A stretch of 64,000 nucleotides of DNA, from assembly GCF_000018405.1 (NCBI RefSeq), contig NC_009943.1, positions 1,801,001 through 1,865,000 on the forward strand, given 5' to 3'. This document shows, in pieces, positions 43,331-52,023 of this stretch. The notes beneath the pieces are model-generated. The model was given only the letters and a program-made list of their open reading frames with translations, had not been told where the DNA came from and did not search any database. The DNA comes from Desulfosudis oleivorans Hxd3. GTDB lineage: Bacteria; Desulfobacterota; Desulfobacteria; Desulfobacterales; Desulfosudaceae. A program made the position numbers and the translations under genes. Positions within the stretch are counted from its first letter, which is position 1. Each line of letters begins with the position of its first letter.

Positions 43331-45463
43331 ATGGCGTTAAATCCAAAGGCCGTCGGAATGGATCTGGATCCGGTGGTCAGGGAGTACACGTGGAAGGACG
43401 TGGTTTTGTACGCCCTGGGCGTGGGGGCCGGGTTTTCGGACCTGGACTACTGTTATGAAAAAAACCTGAAGGTCATTCCCAGCTTTTCCATTGCCGCGAT
43501 TTTCGATTTTCTCATTCAGCTGGGCATCAAGTCGGAGTTGAACCTTGCCGGCCTGCTGCATGCCGAGCAGGAGCTGATTTTTCACAATCCCATTCCCGTC
43601 AACGGTAAGCTGACCACAAAGGGCCGCATCACCAACATGTATGACAAGGGGCCCAAGGGCGCCATCATTGTGGGCGAAACCGACACCTTTGCCGAGGATG
43701 GAACCAAACTCTTTACCAGCATCGTCACCCTGTTTGCCCGGTTTGACGGGGGCTTTGGCGGGCCGGACGCACCCAAGAACCCGATTGTTATGCCCGATCG
43801 CGCCCCTGACCTGGAGGTGGAGGATTGCCCGTCGCCCAACCAGCCACTTCTGTACCGGCTCTCCGGCGATGTGAATCCACTGCATGTGGACACCGATTTT
43901 GCCAAGATGGCCGGTTTTCAGCAGCCCATCATGCATGGCCTGTGTACCCACGGTTATGCCTGCCGGCTGCTCATCGGCAGCCTGATTCCGGGCCAGCCGG
44001 AAAAGGCCCGCCGCATGGCATGCCGGTTCACCCGCACCCTGATCCCCGGTGATCCCATCAAGCTCCAGGTGTGGAAAGAGGGCGACGGCAAGGCCTTCTG
44101 GCGGGTGGTCAATCCCAGGACCGGCGATATTGTCATCGACCTGGGCGTGTTCGAGTACGGCGATATTCCGAAAGATGAAATCCGGTTTGACGACCGGGTG
44201 GCCATTATCACCGGCGCCGGCGGCGGCCTGGGGCGGACATATGCCCTGGAACTGGCCAAACGCGGCGCCAAAGTGGTTGTTAACGATCTGGGCGGTGCCC
44301 GCGACGGCTCAGGCAAAGGATCCTCCTCCGCAGCCGACAAGGTAGTTGAAGAGATCAAGAAAGCCGGTGGCGAGGCGGTGGCCAATTATGACAACGTGGC
44401 CACGGCCAAAGGCGGCGAAAACATCGTTAAATCGGCCGTAAAAGCGTTCGGCAAGGTCGATATTCTCATCAATAACGCCGGTATTCTGCGGGACAAGAGC
44501 TTCCTTAAAATGGAACCGGAAAACTGGGACGCCGTCATGGCCGTGCATCTTCAGGGCGCTTACAATGTGACCCGCCCGGCTTTCAAGGTTATGAAGGAAA
44601 ACGGTTACGGCCGTATTATCATGACCACCTCGGCAGCCGGTCTGTACGGCAATTTCGGCCAGACCAATTACTCTTCCGCCAAAATGGCCCTGGTCGGGTT
44701 TATGAATACCCTCAAACTGGAAGGGGGAAAGTACGATATCAAGGTCAATACCATTGCGCCCATCGCGGCTTCCCGGCTGACCGAAGATATCATGCCCCCC
44801 GATATTTTCGCCAAAATGGCTCCCGAATATGTCAGCGCCATGACGCTTTACCTGTGCAGCGACCGCTGCCCGGTAAACGGTAACATTTACAATGCCGGCA
44901 TGGGCTTTTTCAACCGGGCCGCTGTTATAACCGGCCCCGGCGTTGTGCTGGCCGGTGGTGAGGATGGATTCCCAACAGCGGAAGCTATTCGCGACAATCT
45001 GCCGCGGGTTTCTGCTTTAAAGAACGGCAAACCCTATTACCAGCTGAATGATCAGGTCGGCGATGCCATGACCGCCCTGATGAACCCGCCATCCGCCGAC
45101 ACCGGCGACACCGCGGCCCCCCAGGCGGAGGCCCCGGCAGCAGCCGGATCGGTTAAGGACTATTTCGCTTCCATGACCGACCATTTTGTCAAAGAGGCGG
45201 CCGCGGGTGTTGATGTTGTTTTTAACTTCCTGATTTCCGGTGGCGGCGGCGGTGACTGGCACTGCATCATTAAAGACCAGACCTGCACGGTGAAAACCGG
45301 CGCAGCCGGTAAGGCCACCTGCACCATTAAAATGGCGGACGGCGATTTTCTTGACATGATGTCCGGCAGGCTGGCGCCCATGGCGGCCTATTCATCGGGC
45401 AAGCTGGTTATTGAAGGCGATGTCATGAAATCCCAGCTGATTGAAAAAGTGTTTAAACAATAA
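43331..45463 (+). CDS. Trifunctional enzyme: enoyl-CoA hydratase 2 / 3-hydroxyacyl-CoA dehydrogenase (SDR) / SCP2
   Basis: The 710-residue protein has three domains. Residues 1-283 are a double hot-dog hydratase-2 (MaoC) with the catalytic segment SGDVNPLHVD (D180, N182, H185). Residues 286-560 are an SDR with TGAGGGLG, the serine in TTSAAG and YxxxK in TNYSSAK. Residues about 605-708 are an SCP2 lipid-binding domain. These are the parts of peroxisomal MFE-2 (D-bifunctional protein) but with hydratase and dehydrogenase swapped. It should convert 2-enoyl-CoA to 3-ketoacyl-CoA via the (3R)-hydroxy intermediate. The AGGAGG site is good and the next gene follows after 65 nt. Confidence 0.9.
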   Translation: MALNPKAVGMDLDPVVREYTWKDVVLYALGVGAGFSDLDYCYEKNLKVIPSFSIAAIFDFLIQLGIKSELNLAGLLHAEQELIFHNPIPVNGKLTTKGRITNMYDKGPKGAIIVGETDTFAEDGTKLFTSIVTLFARFDGGFGGPDAPKNPIVMPDRAPDLEVEDCPSPNQPLLYRLSGDVNPLHVDTDFAKMAGFQQPIMHGLCTHGYACRLLIGSLIPGQPEKARRMACRFTRTLIPGDPIKLQVWKEGDGKAFWRVVNPRTGDIVIDLGVFEYGDIPKDEIRFDDRVAIITGAGGGLGRTYALELAKRGAKVVVNDLGGARDGSGKGSSSAADKVVEEIKKAGGEAVANYDNVATAKGGENIVKSAVKAFGKVDILINNAGILRDKSFLKMEPENWDAVMAVHLQGAYNVTRPAFKVMKENGYGRIIMTTSAAGLYGNFGQTNYSSAKMALVGFMNTLKLEGGKYDIKVNTIAPIAASRLTEDIMPPDIFAKMAPEYVSAMTLYLCSDRCPVNGNIYNAGMGFFNRAAVITGPGVVLAGGEDGFPTAEAIRDNLPRVSALKNGKPYYQLNDQVGDAMTALMNPPSADTGDTAAPQAEAPAAAGSVKDYFASMTDHFVKEAAAGVDVVFNFLISGGGGGDWHCIIKDQTCTVKTGAAGKATCTIKMADGDFLDMMSGRLAPMAAYSSGKLVIEGDVMKSQLIEKVFKQ

Positions 45464-45528
45464 CATCTGTCGCTGAAGAGAAATAAAATAATTACGACAA
45501 CCGGAAACAAGATAAGGAGACATATAAA

Positions 45529-48270
45529 ATGATTGGCATTACTTCTTATGGCGCATTTGTTCCGCGTTACAGACTGAGCCGCAGCTCCATTTTCCAGACC
45601 ATGGGATGGTTTGCCCCGGCGATCATGATGGTCGCCCAGGGTGAACGGTCCATGTGTAACTGGGATGAGGATCCGATTACCATGGCGGTCGGCGCGGGAC
45701 GGGATTGCTTGACGGAATATGATAAACAGCAGATCGACGGCCTGTACCTGGCGTCAACCAGCCTTCCGTTTATGGATCGCCAGAACGCCGGCATTGTATC
45801 GACGGCGTTGAACTTAAGCGAACATATCGCCACCGCCGACTTCACTTCTTCCCAGCGGGCCGGCACCTCTGCGCTGATTCACGCCGTGGAATCGGTCAAG
45901 AGCAAGGAAAAAAACAATGTGATGGTCATCGGTACCGATGCCCGGGAAACCAAGCCCGCCTATTTTTATGAAATGTGGTATGGCGACGGTGCCGCCAGTG
46001 TAACCATCGGCTCCAAAGACGTGATCGCGGAATACAAAGGATCATTTTCGTTGACCCGTGATTTTGTGGATCATTATAAGGGAAAAGGCCGTCGCTTTGA
46101 CTATTTCTGGGAAGAGCGATGGGTAAGGGATGAAGGCTTTTCCAAGATCATTCCCGAAGCGGTCAACGGCCTGTTCGAGAAAATCGGAATGACCGGCGAT
46201 AAGGTCGACAAGTTTGTGTTTCCCTGCTTTTTCGCCAAGGACCGGAAAAAAATCGCCAAGCTGTGCGGCATTGATCCGTCCAGGGTCACTGATCCGCTGC
46301 ACGAGGTCTGCGGTGATACCGGCGCGGCCCATGCCCTGCTGATGCTGGCCGCGGCACTGGATGACGCCAAGCCCGGTGAAATTATTGTCGTGGCCGGTTT
46401 TGGCCAGGGGTGTGACGCCCTCTGTTTCAAGGTAACCAAAAACATTGCCACCCTTGCGCCCAGGGATGGCGCCCACGGCACTCTTGAGAACAAGCTCTCC
46501 ATTGATAATTATGCCAAGTTCCTGGTTTTCCGTCAGTTGATCGAACCGGATATGGGCATTCGAGCGGAGGCGCCGCTGCAGACGGCGTTGACGGCCCTGT
46601 ATCGCAACCGGAAAATGTTGCTTGGCCTGGTGGGCGGCAAGTGCCGTGAGTGTGGTACGCCGCAGTTCCCCAAGTCCAAGGTCTGCGTTAACCCTCACTG
46701 CGAGGCCATGCACAGTCAGGATGATTATGAGTTTGCCGGCCAGCCGGCCCGGGTCAAGACATTTACCGGGGATATGCTGTCGGTCAGTGTGGATCCGCCC
46801 AATATTTACGGTATGGTTCAATTTGACAACGGCGGCCGCATGATGGCGGATTTTACGGATTGCAGCATTGACGATGTCAAGGTCGGCCTGCCGGTGGAAA
46901 TGGTTTTCCGTCGGCGGGTGGTCGATCCGGAACGCAAATTTTCGTCCTATTTCTGGAAGGCCAAGCCCATTGCCGGTGCTGCCGTGGACGAAGTGGACAA
47001 GCTTACCATGGACGGCCGGGTGGCGGTCATTACCGGTGCCGGCGGCGGCCTGGGCCGGGCCTATGCCCTGGAATTCGCCCGGCGCGGCGCCAAGGTGGTG
47101 GTCAACGACCTGGGCGGCTCCCGTGATGGTTCGGGTAAAGGATCAAAGTCACCGGCTGAAGTGGTGGTCAAGGAGATCCAGGACCTGGGGGGTGAGGCGA
47201 TTGCCAATTACGACAACGTGGCAACAGCCAAAGGCGGTGAAAATATTATCAAGGCCGCGGTCAAGGCCTTTGGTACCGTGGATATTGTCGTCAATAACGC
47301 CGGTATCCTCAGGGACAAGAGCTTTCTCAAGATGGAACCGGAAAACTGGGACGCTGTTCTGGCGGTCCATCTTACCGGTGCCTATAACGTCACCCGGCCG
47401 GCCTTTGCCATTATGAAGGAAAAGGGTTTCGGCCGTATCATCATGACCACGTCCGCTGCCGGTCTTTACGGCAACTTCGGGCAGACAAACTACTCCTCGG
47501 CCAAGATGGCCCTGGTCGGTTTCATGAATACCCTTAAGCTGGAAGGGGGCAAATACAATATCAAGGTCAATACTGTCGCTCCCCTGGCCGCTTCCCGGCT
47601 GACCGAAGACATCATGCCCCCGGAAATTTTCGAGAAAATGAAACCGGAGTATGTGGTACCCCTGGTCACCTACCTGGCCAGCGAGGAGTGCGAGCCCACC
47701 GGCAATATCTTTAATGCCGGCATGGGATATTACAACCGGGCCGCCATAATGACCGGCAACACCGTTCAGATCGGCGATAATGATAAGCTGCCCACGCCGG
47801 AGGATATTCATAAAAACTGGGATGCCATCAACAGCCTGGAAGGCGCGAAAGAACTGTCCGACCTGAATACCGCCATGATGGATCTGCTGTCAGGCCCCCA
47901 GGCGTCCGGCGGCGCTGAAAAAGCCCAGCCGGCCGGTGATGCAGGAGACGTCACCCCCCAGGTGGTTTTTGATATGATGCCCGGCGTCTTCAAGCCGGAA
48001 GCCGCGGCCGGTGTAAATGTGGTCTTCCAGTACAGCATTTCCGGTCCCACCGGAGGCGACTGGAACGTCACGGTCAAAGACCAGAAATGCCAGGTGAAAA
48101 AAGGCACGGCGAAAAAGCCCACCTGTACCATCAAGATGGCGGACGATAACTTCGTCAAGATGGTGACCGGCAAGCTCAATCCCATGAAGGCATACTCTTC
48201 CGGGGATTTGAAGATCGAGGGCGATATCATGAAATCTCAGCTGATTGAAAAGCTGTTTACCTTAAAATAA
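45529..48270 (+). CDS. Fusion of HMG-CoA-synthase-like, DUF35 (Zn-ribbon/OB), SDR and SCP2 domains
   Basis: The 913-residue protein reads: HMGCS-like thiolase fold (1-350), DUF35 rubredoxin-like zinc site (C372, C375, C386, C391) and OB-fold (to ~475), SDR (490-770; TGAGGGLG at 502-509, S642, Y655, K659), Ala/Gly linker, SCP2 (805-910). In the HMGCS-like part the residues at the catalytic Glu, Cys and His positions are T77, Q109 and the PCFF segment (232-235), so condensation is unlikely. DUF35 normally partners thiolases, and an SCP-x-type thiolase is the next gene. It likely holds the thiolase and the dehydrogenase together. Confidence 0.88.
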   Translation: MIGITSYGAFVPRYRLSRSSIFQTMGWFAPAIMMVAQGERSMCNWDEDPITMAVGAGRDCLTEYDKQQIDGLYLASTSLPFMDRQNAGIVSTALNLSEHIATADFTSSQRAGTSALIHAVESVKSKEKNNVMVIGTDARETKPAYFYEMWYGDGAASVTIGSKDVIAEYKGSFSLTRDFVDHYKGKGRRFDYFWEERWVRDEGFSKIIPEAVNGLFEKIGMTGDKVDKFVFPCFFAKDRKKIAKLCGIDPSRVTDPLHEVCGDTGAAHALLMLAAALDDAKPGEIIVVAGFGQGCDALCFKVTKNIATLAPRDGAHGTLENKLSIDNYAKFLVFRQLIEPDMGIRAEAPLQTALTALYRNRKMLLGLVGGKCRECGTPQFPKSKVCVNPHCEAMHSQDDYEFAGQPARVKTFTGDMLSVSVDPPNIYGMVQFDNGGRMMADFTDCSIDDVKVGLPVEMVFRRRVVDPERKFSSYFWKAKPIAGAAVDEVDKLTMDGRVAVITGAGGGLGRAYALEFARRGAKVVVNDLGGSRDGSGKGSKSPAEVVVKEIQDLGGEAIANYDNVATAKGGENIIKAAVKAFGTVDIVVNNAGILRDKSFLKMEPENWDAVLAVHLTGAYNVTRPAFAIMKEKGFGRIIMTTSAAGLYGNFGQTNYSSAKMALVGFMNTLKLEGGKYNIKVNTVAPLAASRLTEDIMPPEIFEKMKPEYVVPLVTYLASEECEPTGNIFNAGMGYYNRAAIMTGNTVQIGDNDKLPTPEDIHKNWDAINSLEGAKELSDLNTAMMDLLSGPQASGGAEKAQPAGDAGDVTPQVVFDMMPGVFKPEAAAGVNVVFQYSISGPTGGDWNVTVKDQKCQVKKGTAKKPTCTIKMADDNFVKMVTGKLNPMKAYSSGDLKIEGDIMKSQLIEKLFTLK

Positions 48271-48282
48271 TGGAGGGTGAAG

Positions 48283-49497
48283 ATGGCTACAGGTATCAGA
48301 GACAAGGTAGCAATCATCGGCATGGGCTGCACCAAGTTCGGAGAACGCTGGGATGCGAATGGTGAAGATCTGCTCGTTGAGGCGTTTGAAGAGTGCCTGG
48401 CGGATTCCGGCCTTGAAAAAAAGGATATTGAAGCCGCCTGGTTCGGCACCTGCCTGGAAGAAATAAATGTCGGTAAAACCGGCATGCCGCTGTCAACCAC
48501 CCTGCGGCTGCCTATGATTCCGGTGACCCGGGTGGAAAACTACTGCGCCACCGGCACCGAGGCCTTTCGCGGGGCCTGCTATGCCGTGGCGTCCGGGGCC
48601 TATGACATCTGCCTGGCCCAGGGGCTGGAAAAACTCAAGGATACCGGTTACGGCGGACTGCCCAACCCGGGCTCCGGCGCCGGCACCCTGACCTGGCAAT
48701 GGTGGCCGAATATTTCAGCGCCGGGCTGTTTCGCCCAGCTGGCCAGTGCCTATGCCGCCAAGTACAAGGTATCGGACCGGGACCTGAAGCGGGCCATTGC
48801 CCACGTGTCGGTGAAAAGCCACGCCAACGGCGCCCTGAATCCCAAGGCCCACCTCCAGAAGGCGGTGACCGAGGAGCAGGTGATGAATTCGCCGATCATC
48901 GCCCATCCCCTGGGACTTTTTGACTGCTGCGGCGTGAGTGACGGTTCGGCCTGTGCCATTGTCACCACACCGGAAATCGCCAAAAAGATGGGCAGGAAAA
49001 AAGCCGAGATCATCAGCGTCAAGGCACTTCAGGTCGCCCTCAGCAGTGGCCAGGAAGTGGGCTACAATGAATGGGACGGTGAGCACTTTATGACCACTTC
49101 CGTATGCAGTACCCGGGCCTATAAGGAAGCCGGTATCCAAGACCCCAGAAAAGAGATCAGCATGATGGAGGTCCATGACTGCTTTTCCATCACCGAGCTG
49201 GTTACCTATGAGGATCTGCATATTTCAGAACGGGGCCAGGCCTGGAAGGATTCCTTGAATGGCGTCTATGACCGGGACGGTGAAGTGCCCTGCCAGATCG
49301 ACGGCGGTCTGAAATGTTTCGGTCATCCCATTGGCGCGTCCGGTCTGCGGATGCTCTATGAAATGTACCTGCAGCTTTTGGGCCGGGCGGACAAGCGCCA
49401 GCTGGACAATCCTAAAATCGGGTTGACCCATAACCTGGGCGGTTTTCCGTTCCAGAACATCTGCGCCATCTCCATTATTGGCAAATACGGCGAATAG
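48283..49497 (+). CDS. SCP-x-type thiolase (acetyl-CoA/propionyl-CoA acyltransferase)
   Basis: The 404-residue protein has the nucleophile C88 in VENYCATGTEAFRG, the histidine in CFGHPIGASG and, in place of the thiolase CxG motif, HNLGGFPFQN, as in SCP-x/BbsB-type thiolases. It should cleave 3-ketoacyl-CoA. It lacks an own SCP2 domain. Such thiolases need a DUF35 partner, which is present only in the fused protein upstream. ATG 48283 follows GGAGG by 6 nt, 12 nt after the preceding stop. Confidence 0.9.
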   Translation: MATGIRDKVAIIGMGCTKFGERWDANGEDLLVEAFEECLADSGLEKKDIEAAWFGTCLEEINVGKTGMPLSTTLRLPMIPVTRVENYCATGTEAFRGACYAVASGAYDICLAQGLEKLKDTGYGGLPNPGSGAGTLTWQWWPNISAPGCFAQLASAYAAKYKVSDRDLKRAIAHVSVKSHANGALNPKAHLQKAVTEEQVMNSPIIAHPLGLFDCCGVSDGSACAIVTTPEIAKKMGRKKAEIISVKALQVALSSGQEVGYNEWDGEHFMTTSVCSTRAYKEAGIQDPRKEISMMEVHDCFSITELVTYEDLHISERGQAWKDSLNGVYDRDGEVPCQIDGGLKCFGHPIGASGLRMLYEMYLQLLGRADKRQLDNPKIGLTHNLGGFPFQNICAISIIGKYGE

Positions 49498-49572
49498 GCA
49501 GACAACGACGAACAGGGGCGGCCCGGTGCCGCCCCTGCTTGCCGGCCATCAACTTCAATTGCGCGAGGGACC

Positions 49573-50727
49573 ATGGATTTTACACTCACCAAATCCCAGA
49601 AGGAGATTCAAAAGGCCGTCCGGGATTTTGTCAAAGGCGAGTTCGACAAGGATATGGGGCTTGATCTGGAAAAGGAGCGCGCCTATCCGGCCGAAGTGCT
49701 GGCCGCGGCGTGCGACCTGGGGTTTATCGGCATCCATTTTCCTGAAAAATACGCGGGTGCCGACCTGGGCCTGTTTGAAAACTGCCTGATCGGCGAGGAG
49801 CTGTGCCGAAAGGATTCCACTCTGGGGCTGGCCCTGATGCTCACGGGCTACGGCGCTGAATGTATTCTCCGCTTCGGGAGTGAGGCCCAGAAGGAAAAAT
49901 ATTTGCCGGTCGTGGCGGAAGGAAAAGCCTTTTCCGCGGCGGCATTCCTGGAAGCGGGTCAGGGATTTGATCTGCGCACCGTTCAGACCACGGCCCGTAA
50001 AGAGGCCGATGGCTGGGTGATCAGCGGTGCCAAGTCCCTGGTGCTAAACGGTGGCACGGCCGGGTTTTACGTGGTGCTCTGCCGCACCGATGACGCGGCC
50101 CCCGCGCCGGACGGGCGGCTGAGCATGTTCGTGGTGGACGCCGGCCTGCCGGGAATCTCCTGCCAGGATGCTGGACGCCGCATGAGCTGCAACATGCTGT
50201 CTGCCGCGGACGTGACCTTTGACAGTGTCAAGGTCGGGGCCGACGCGCTGCTGGGTTCGGAAGGCAAGGGGTTTGTCCAGGTGAACGCCTATTTTAACGA
50301 GCTGCGGGTGGTACTGGCAGCCCTGGCCGTAGGCATCGCCCAGGGGGCCTATGAAAAGGCCCTAGCTTACATCAAACAGCGGGAGCAGTTCGGCAAGAAG
50401 CTTGTTGAGTTTCATATCACCTGGCACAAGGTGGCCACCATGGCGACGCAGATCGAGTGCGCGCGCACCTTTGTCTACCGGGCCGCCTGGACCTTTGACC
50501 AGGGCAAGCTGGATGCGGGGCTGTCCGCAATGGCCAAGATGACGGCGGCCAAAGCGGCCGTGGATGTGGCCTACGAGGCGATCCAGCTGTACGGCGGTTA
50601 CGGGTTCATGACCGAGTATGAAGTGGAACATTTTTACCGGGACGCCAAGTTTATTGACCTTTTCTGCGGTGCCGTGGGTGTCCAGAAAGATGTGATCGCG
50701 GAAACCATTGTCGGTAAAATAAAATAA
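49573..50727 (+). CDS. Acyl-CoA dehydrogenase family protein without the canonical catalytic Glu
   Basis: The 384-residue flavoprotein has the ACAD fold: helical N-terminus, beta domain (WVISGAKSLVLNGGTAGFYVV) and C-terminal helices with REQFGKKL and LYGGYGFMTEYEVE. At the usual YEGT catalytic site it reads FCGA, and at the alternative LCAD/IVD site the residue near FNELR is not clearly a Glu. It may act as a partner subunit, or use another base. It has a GAGGG site and is 20 nt from the next ACAD gene. Confidence 0.85.
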   Translation: MDFTLTKSQKEIQKAVRDFVKGEFDKDMGLDLEKERAYPAEVLAAACDLGFIGIHFPEKYAGADLGLFENCLIGEELCRKDSTLGLALMLTGYGAECILRFGSEAQKEKYLPVVAEGKAFSAAAFLEAGQGFDLRTVQTTARKEADGWVISGAKSLVLNGGTAGFYVVLCRTDDAAPAPDGRLSMFVVDAGLPGISCQDAGRRMSCNMLSAADVTFDSVKVGADALLGSEGKGFVQVNAYFNELRVVLAALAVGIAQGAYEKALAYIKQREQFGKKLVEFHITWHKVATMATQIECARTFVYRAAWTFDQGKLDAGLSAMAKMTAAKAAVDVAYEAIQLYGGYGFMTEYEVEHFYRDAKFIDLFCGAVGVQKDVIAETIVGKIK

Positions 50728-50746
50728 CGCACGGGTGGAGGACATT

Positions 50747-51892
50747 ATGGATATACTGCATTATACGGAAGCCCATGAAGCGTTCCGCAAGCGGCTCCGC
50801 GCATTCTGTGAAAAAGAGATCACCCCCCATGTCGAGGAGTGGGAGGCAAGCCATATCGTGCCCAAAAGCGCCTGGAAGGCCATGGGTGCCGGAGGGTTTT
50901 TGTGTACCAACGCGCCGGCTGAATACGGTGGCCACGGCCTGGATTTTCTCTATTCGGTGATCGTGGCCGAAGAGCTGGCCCGGACCAACCACACCGGGCT
51001 GGCCGCGCCCCTGCACAGCGACATCGTGGTGCCCTACATCGTTTCCTACGGCTCGGAGGAGATCAAGAAAAAATACATTCCCGGGTGCACGTCCGGCGAC
51101 ATCATCACGGCTGTGGCCATGACCGAACCGGATGCCGGCAGTGACGTTGCCGCCATGACCACCATCGCGGTGGAAGAGGGCGACGAGGTAGTGCTCAACG
51201 GGTCCAAGACCTTTATCACCAACGGCATCAACGCCGACCTGGTGGTGGTGGCGGCAAAGGACCCGGCCGCGGAAAACCCCCACCAGGCGGTTTCCCTTTA
51301 CATTGTGGAAGACGGCACCCCCGGTTTTACCCGGGGCCGGCACCTGGAGAAGATGGGCTTCCACAGCCAGGACACGGCCGAGCTGTTTTTCACCAACTGC
51401 CGCATCCCCAGGAAAAACCTGCTGGGCGAAAAGAACATGGGGTTTGTCATGCTCATGGAAAAGCTTCAGCAGGAGCGGCTGATCTGCGCGGTCATGGCCC
51501 AGTTTGCCGTGGAGATCATGATGGAGGCCGTGGTGGGGTACTGCAAGGGCACCAAGGACACCACGGGCAAGCCCTACTCAAAACACCAGGCCGTCAACTT
51601 CCAGCTGGTGGAGATGATGACCGAGGCCCATATCGGACGGGTGTTTATGGAAAAGCTGGTGGCCGACCACATGGAAGGAAAGAACGTGGTTCGGGAGACC
51701 TGCATGGCCAAGTACTGGCACACCGACCTGACCCAGACGATCTCCAACCAGGTGCTGGACCTGATCGGCGAGGAGGCCACGGCCGAACGGAGCCTGATTC
51801 TGAGGGGCTGGCGGGACCTGCGGGTGCTGCCGATTTTTGCCGGCACCAACGAGATCATGAAGCTGGTGGTGGGGAAGATGTCGGGCCTGTAA
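50747..51892 (+). CDS. Acyl-CoA dehydrogenase, LCAD-like
   Basis: The 381-residue protein starts at ATG 50747 (GGAGG 6 nt upstream). It has AMTEPDAGSDVAAM, TFITNGINADLVVV and the C-terminal FAGTNEIMK, where the YEGT-type Glu is Ala. The catalytic base is instead probably the Glu of KLQQERL, the position used by LCAD and isovaleryl-CoA dehydrogenase. It would introduce the 2,3 double bond using FAD and ETF. It is probably active, alone or with the preceding ACAD. Confidence 0.9.
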   Translation: MDILHYTEAHEAFRKRLRAFCEKEITPHVEEWEASHIVPKSAWKAMGAGGFLCTNAPAEYGGHGLDFLYSVIVAEELARTNHTGLAAPLHSDIVVPYIVSYGSEEIKKKYIPGCTSGDIITAVAMTEPDAGSDVAAMTTIAVEEGDEVVLNGSKTFITNGINADLVVVAAKDPAAENPHQAVSLYIVEDGTPGFTRGRHLEKMGFHSQDTAELFFTNCRIPRKNLLGEKNMGFVMLMEKLQQERLICAVMAQFAVEIMMEAVVGYCKGTKDTTGKPYSKHQAVNFQLVEMMTEAHIGRVFMEKLVADHMEGKNVVRETCMAKYWHTDLTQTISNQVLDLIGEEATAERSLILRGWRDLRVLPIFAGTNEIMKLVVGKMSGL

Positions 51893-51912
51893 GCCGGCGT
51901 ACCTGTTTTATC

Positions 51913-51996
51913 ATCGAAATCGCTATCGGGATCGGGATCGAAATCGATAAACGTCAACCTCGATCCCGATAGCGATAGCGATTTCGATCCCGATAC
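51913..51996. repeat. Inverted pair of ATCGNN hexamer arrays
   Basis: The left arm (51913-51948) has six units ATCGAA, ATCGCT, ATCGGG, ATCGGG, ATCGAA, ATCGAT. The right arm (51961-51996) has six CGATNN units that pair with them (CGATCC, CGATAG, CGATAG, CGATTT, CGATCC, CGATAC). The transcript could form a ~35-bp imperfect hairpin between the ACAD and racemase genes. Confidence 0.75.
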
Positions 51997-52023
51997 ATTA
52001 ATGAATGAGGAAAGGATTCTTCC

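Noticed and set aside
45529-48270. HMG-CoA synthase for a mevalonate pathway
   Set aside because: Catalytic Glu, Cys and His positions are replaced, and no mevalonate gene is in the window.
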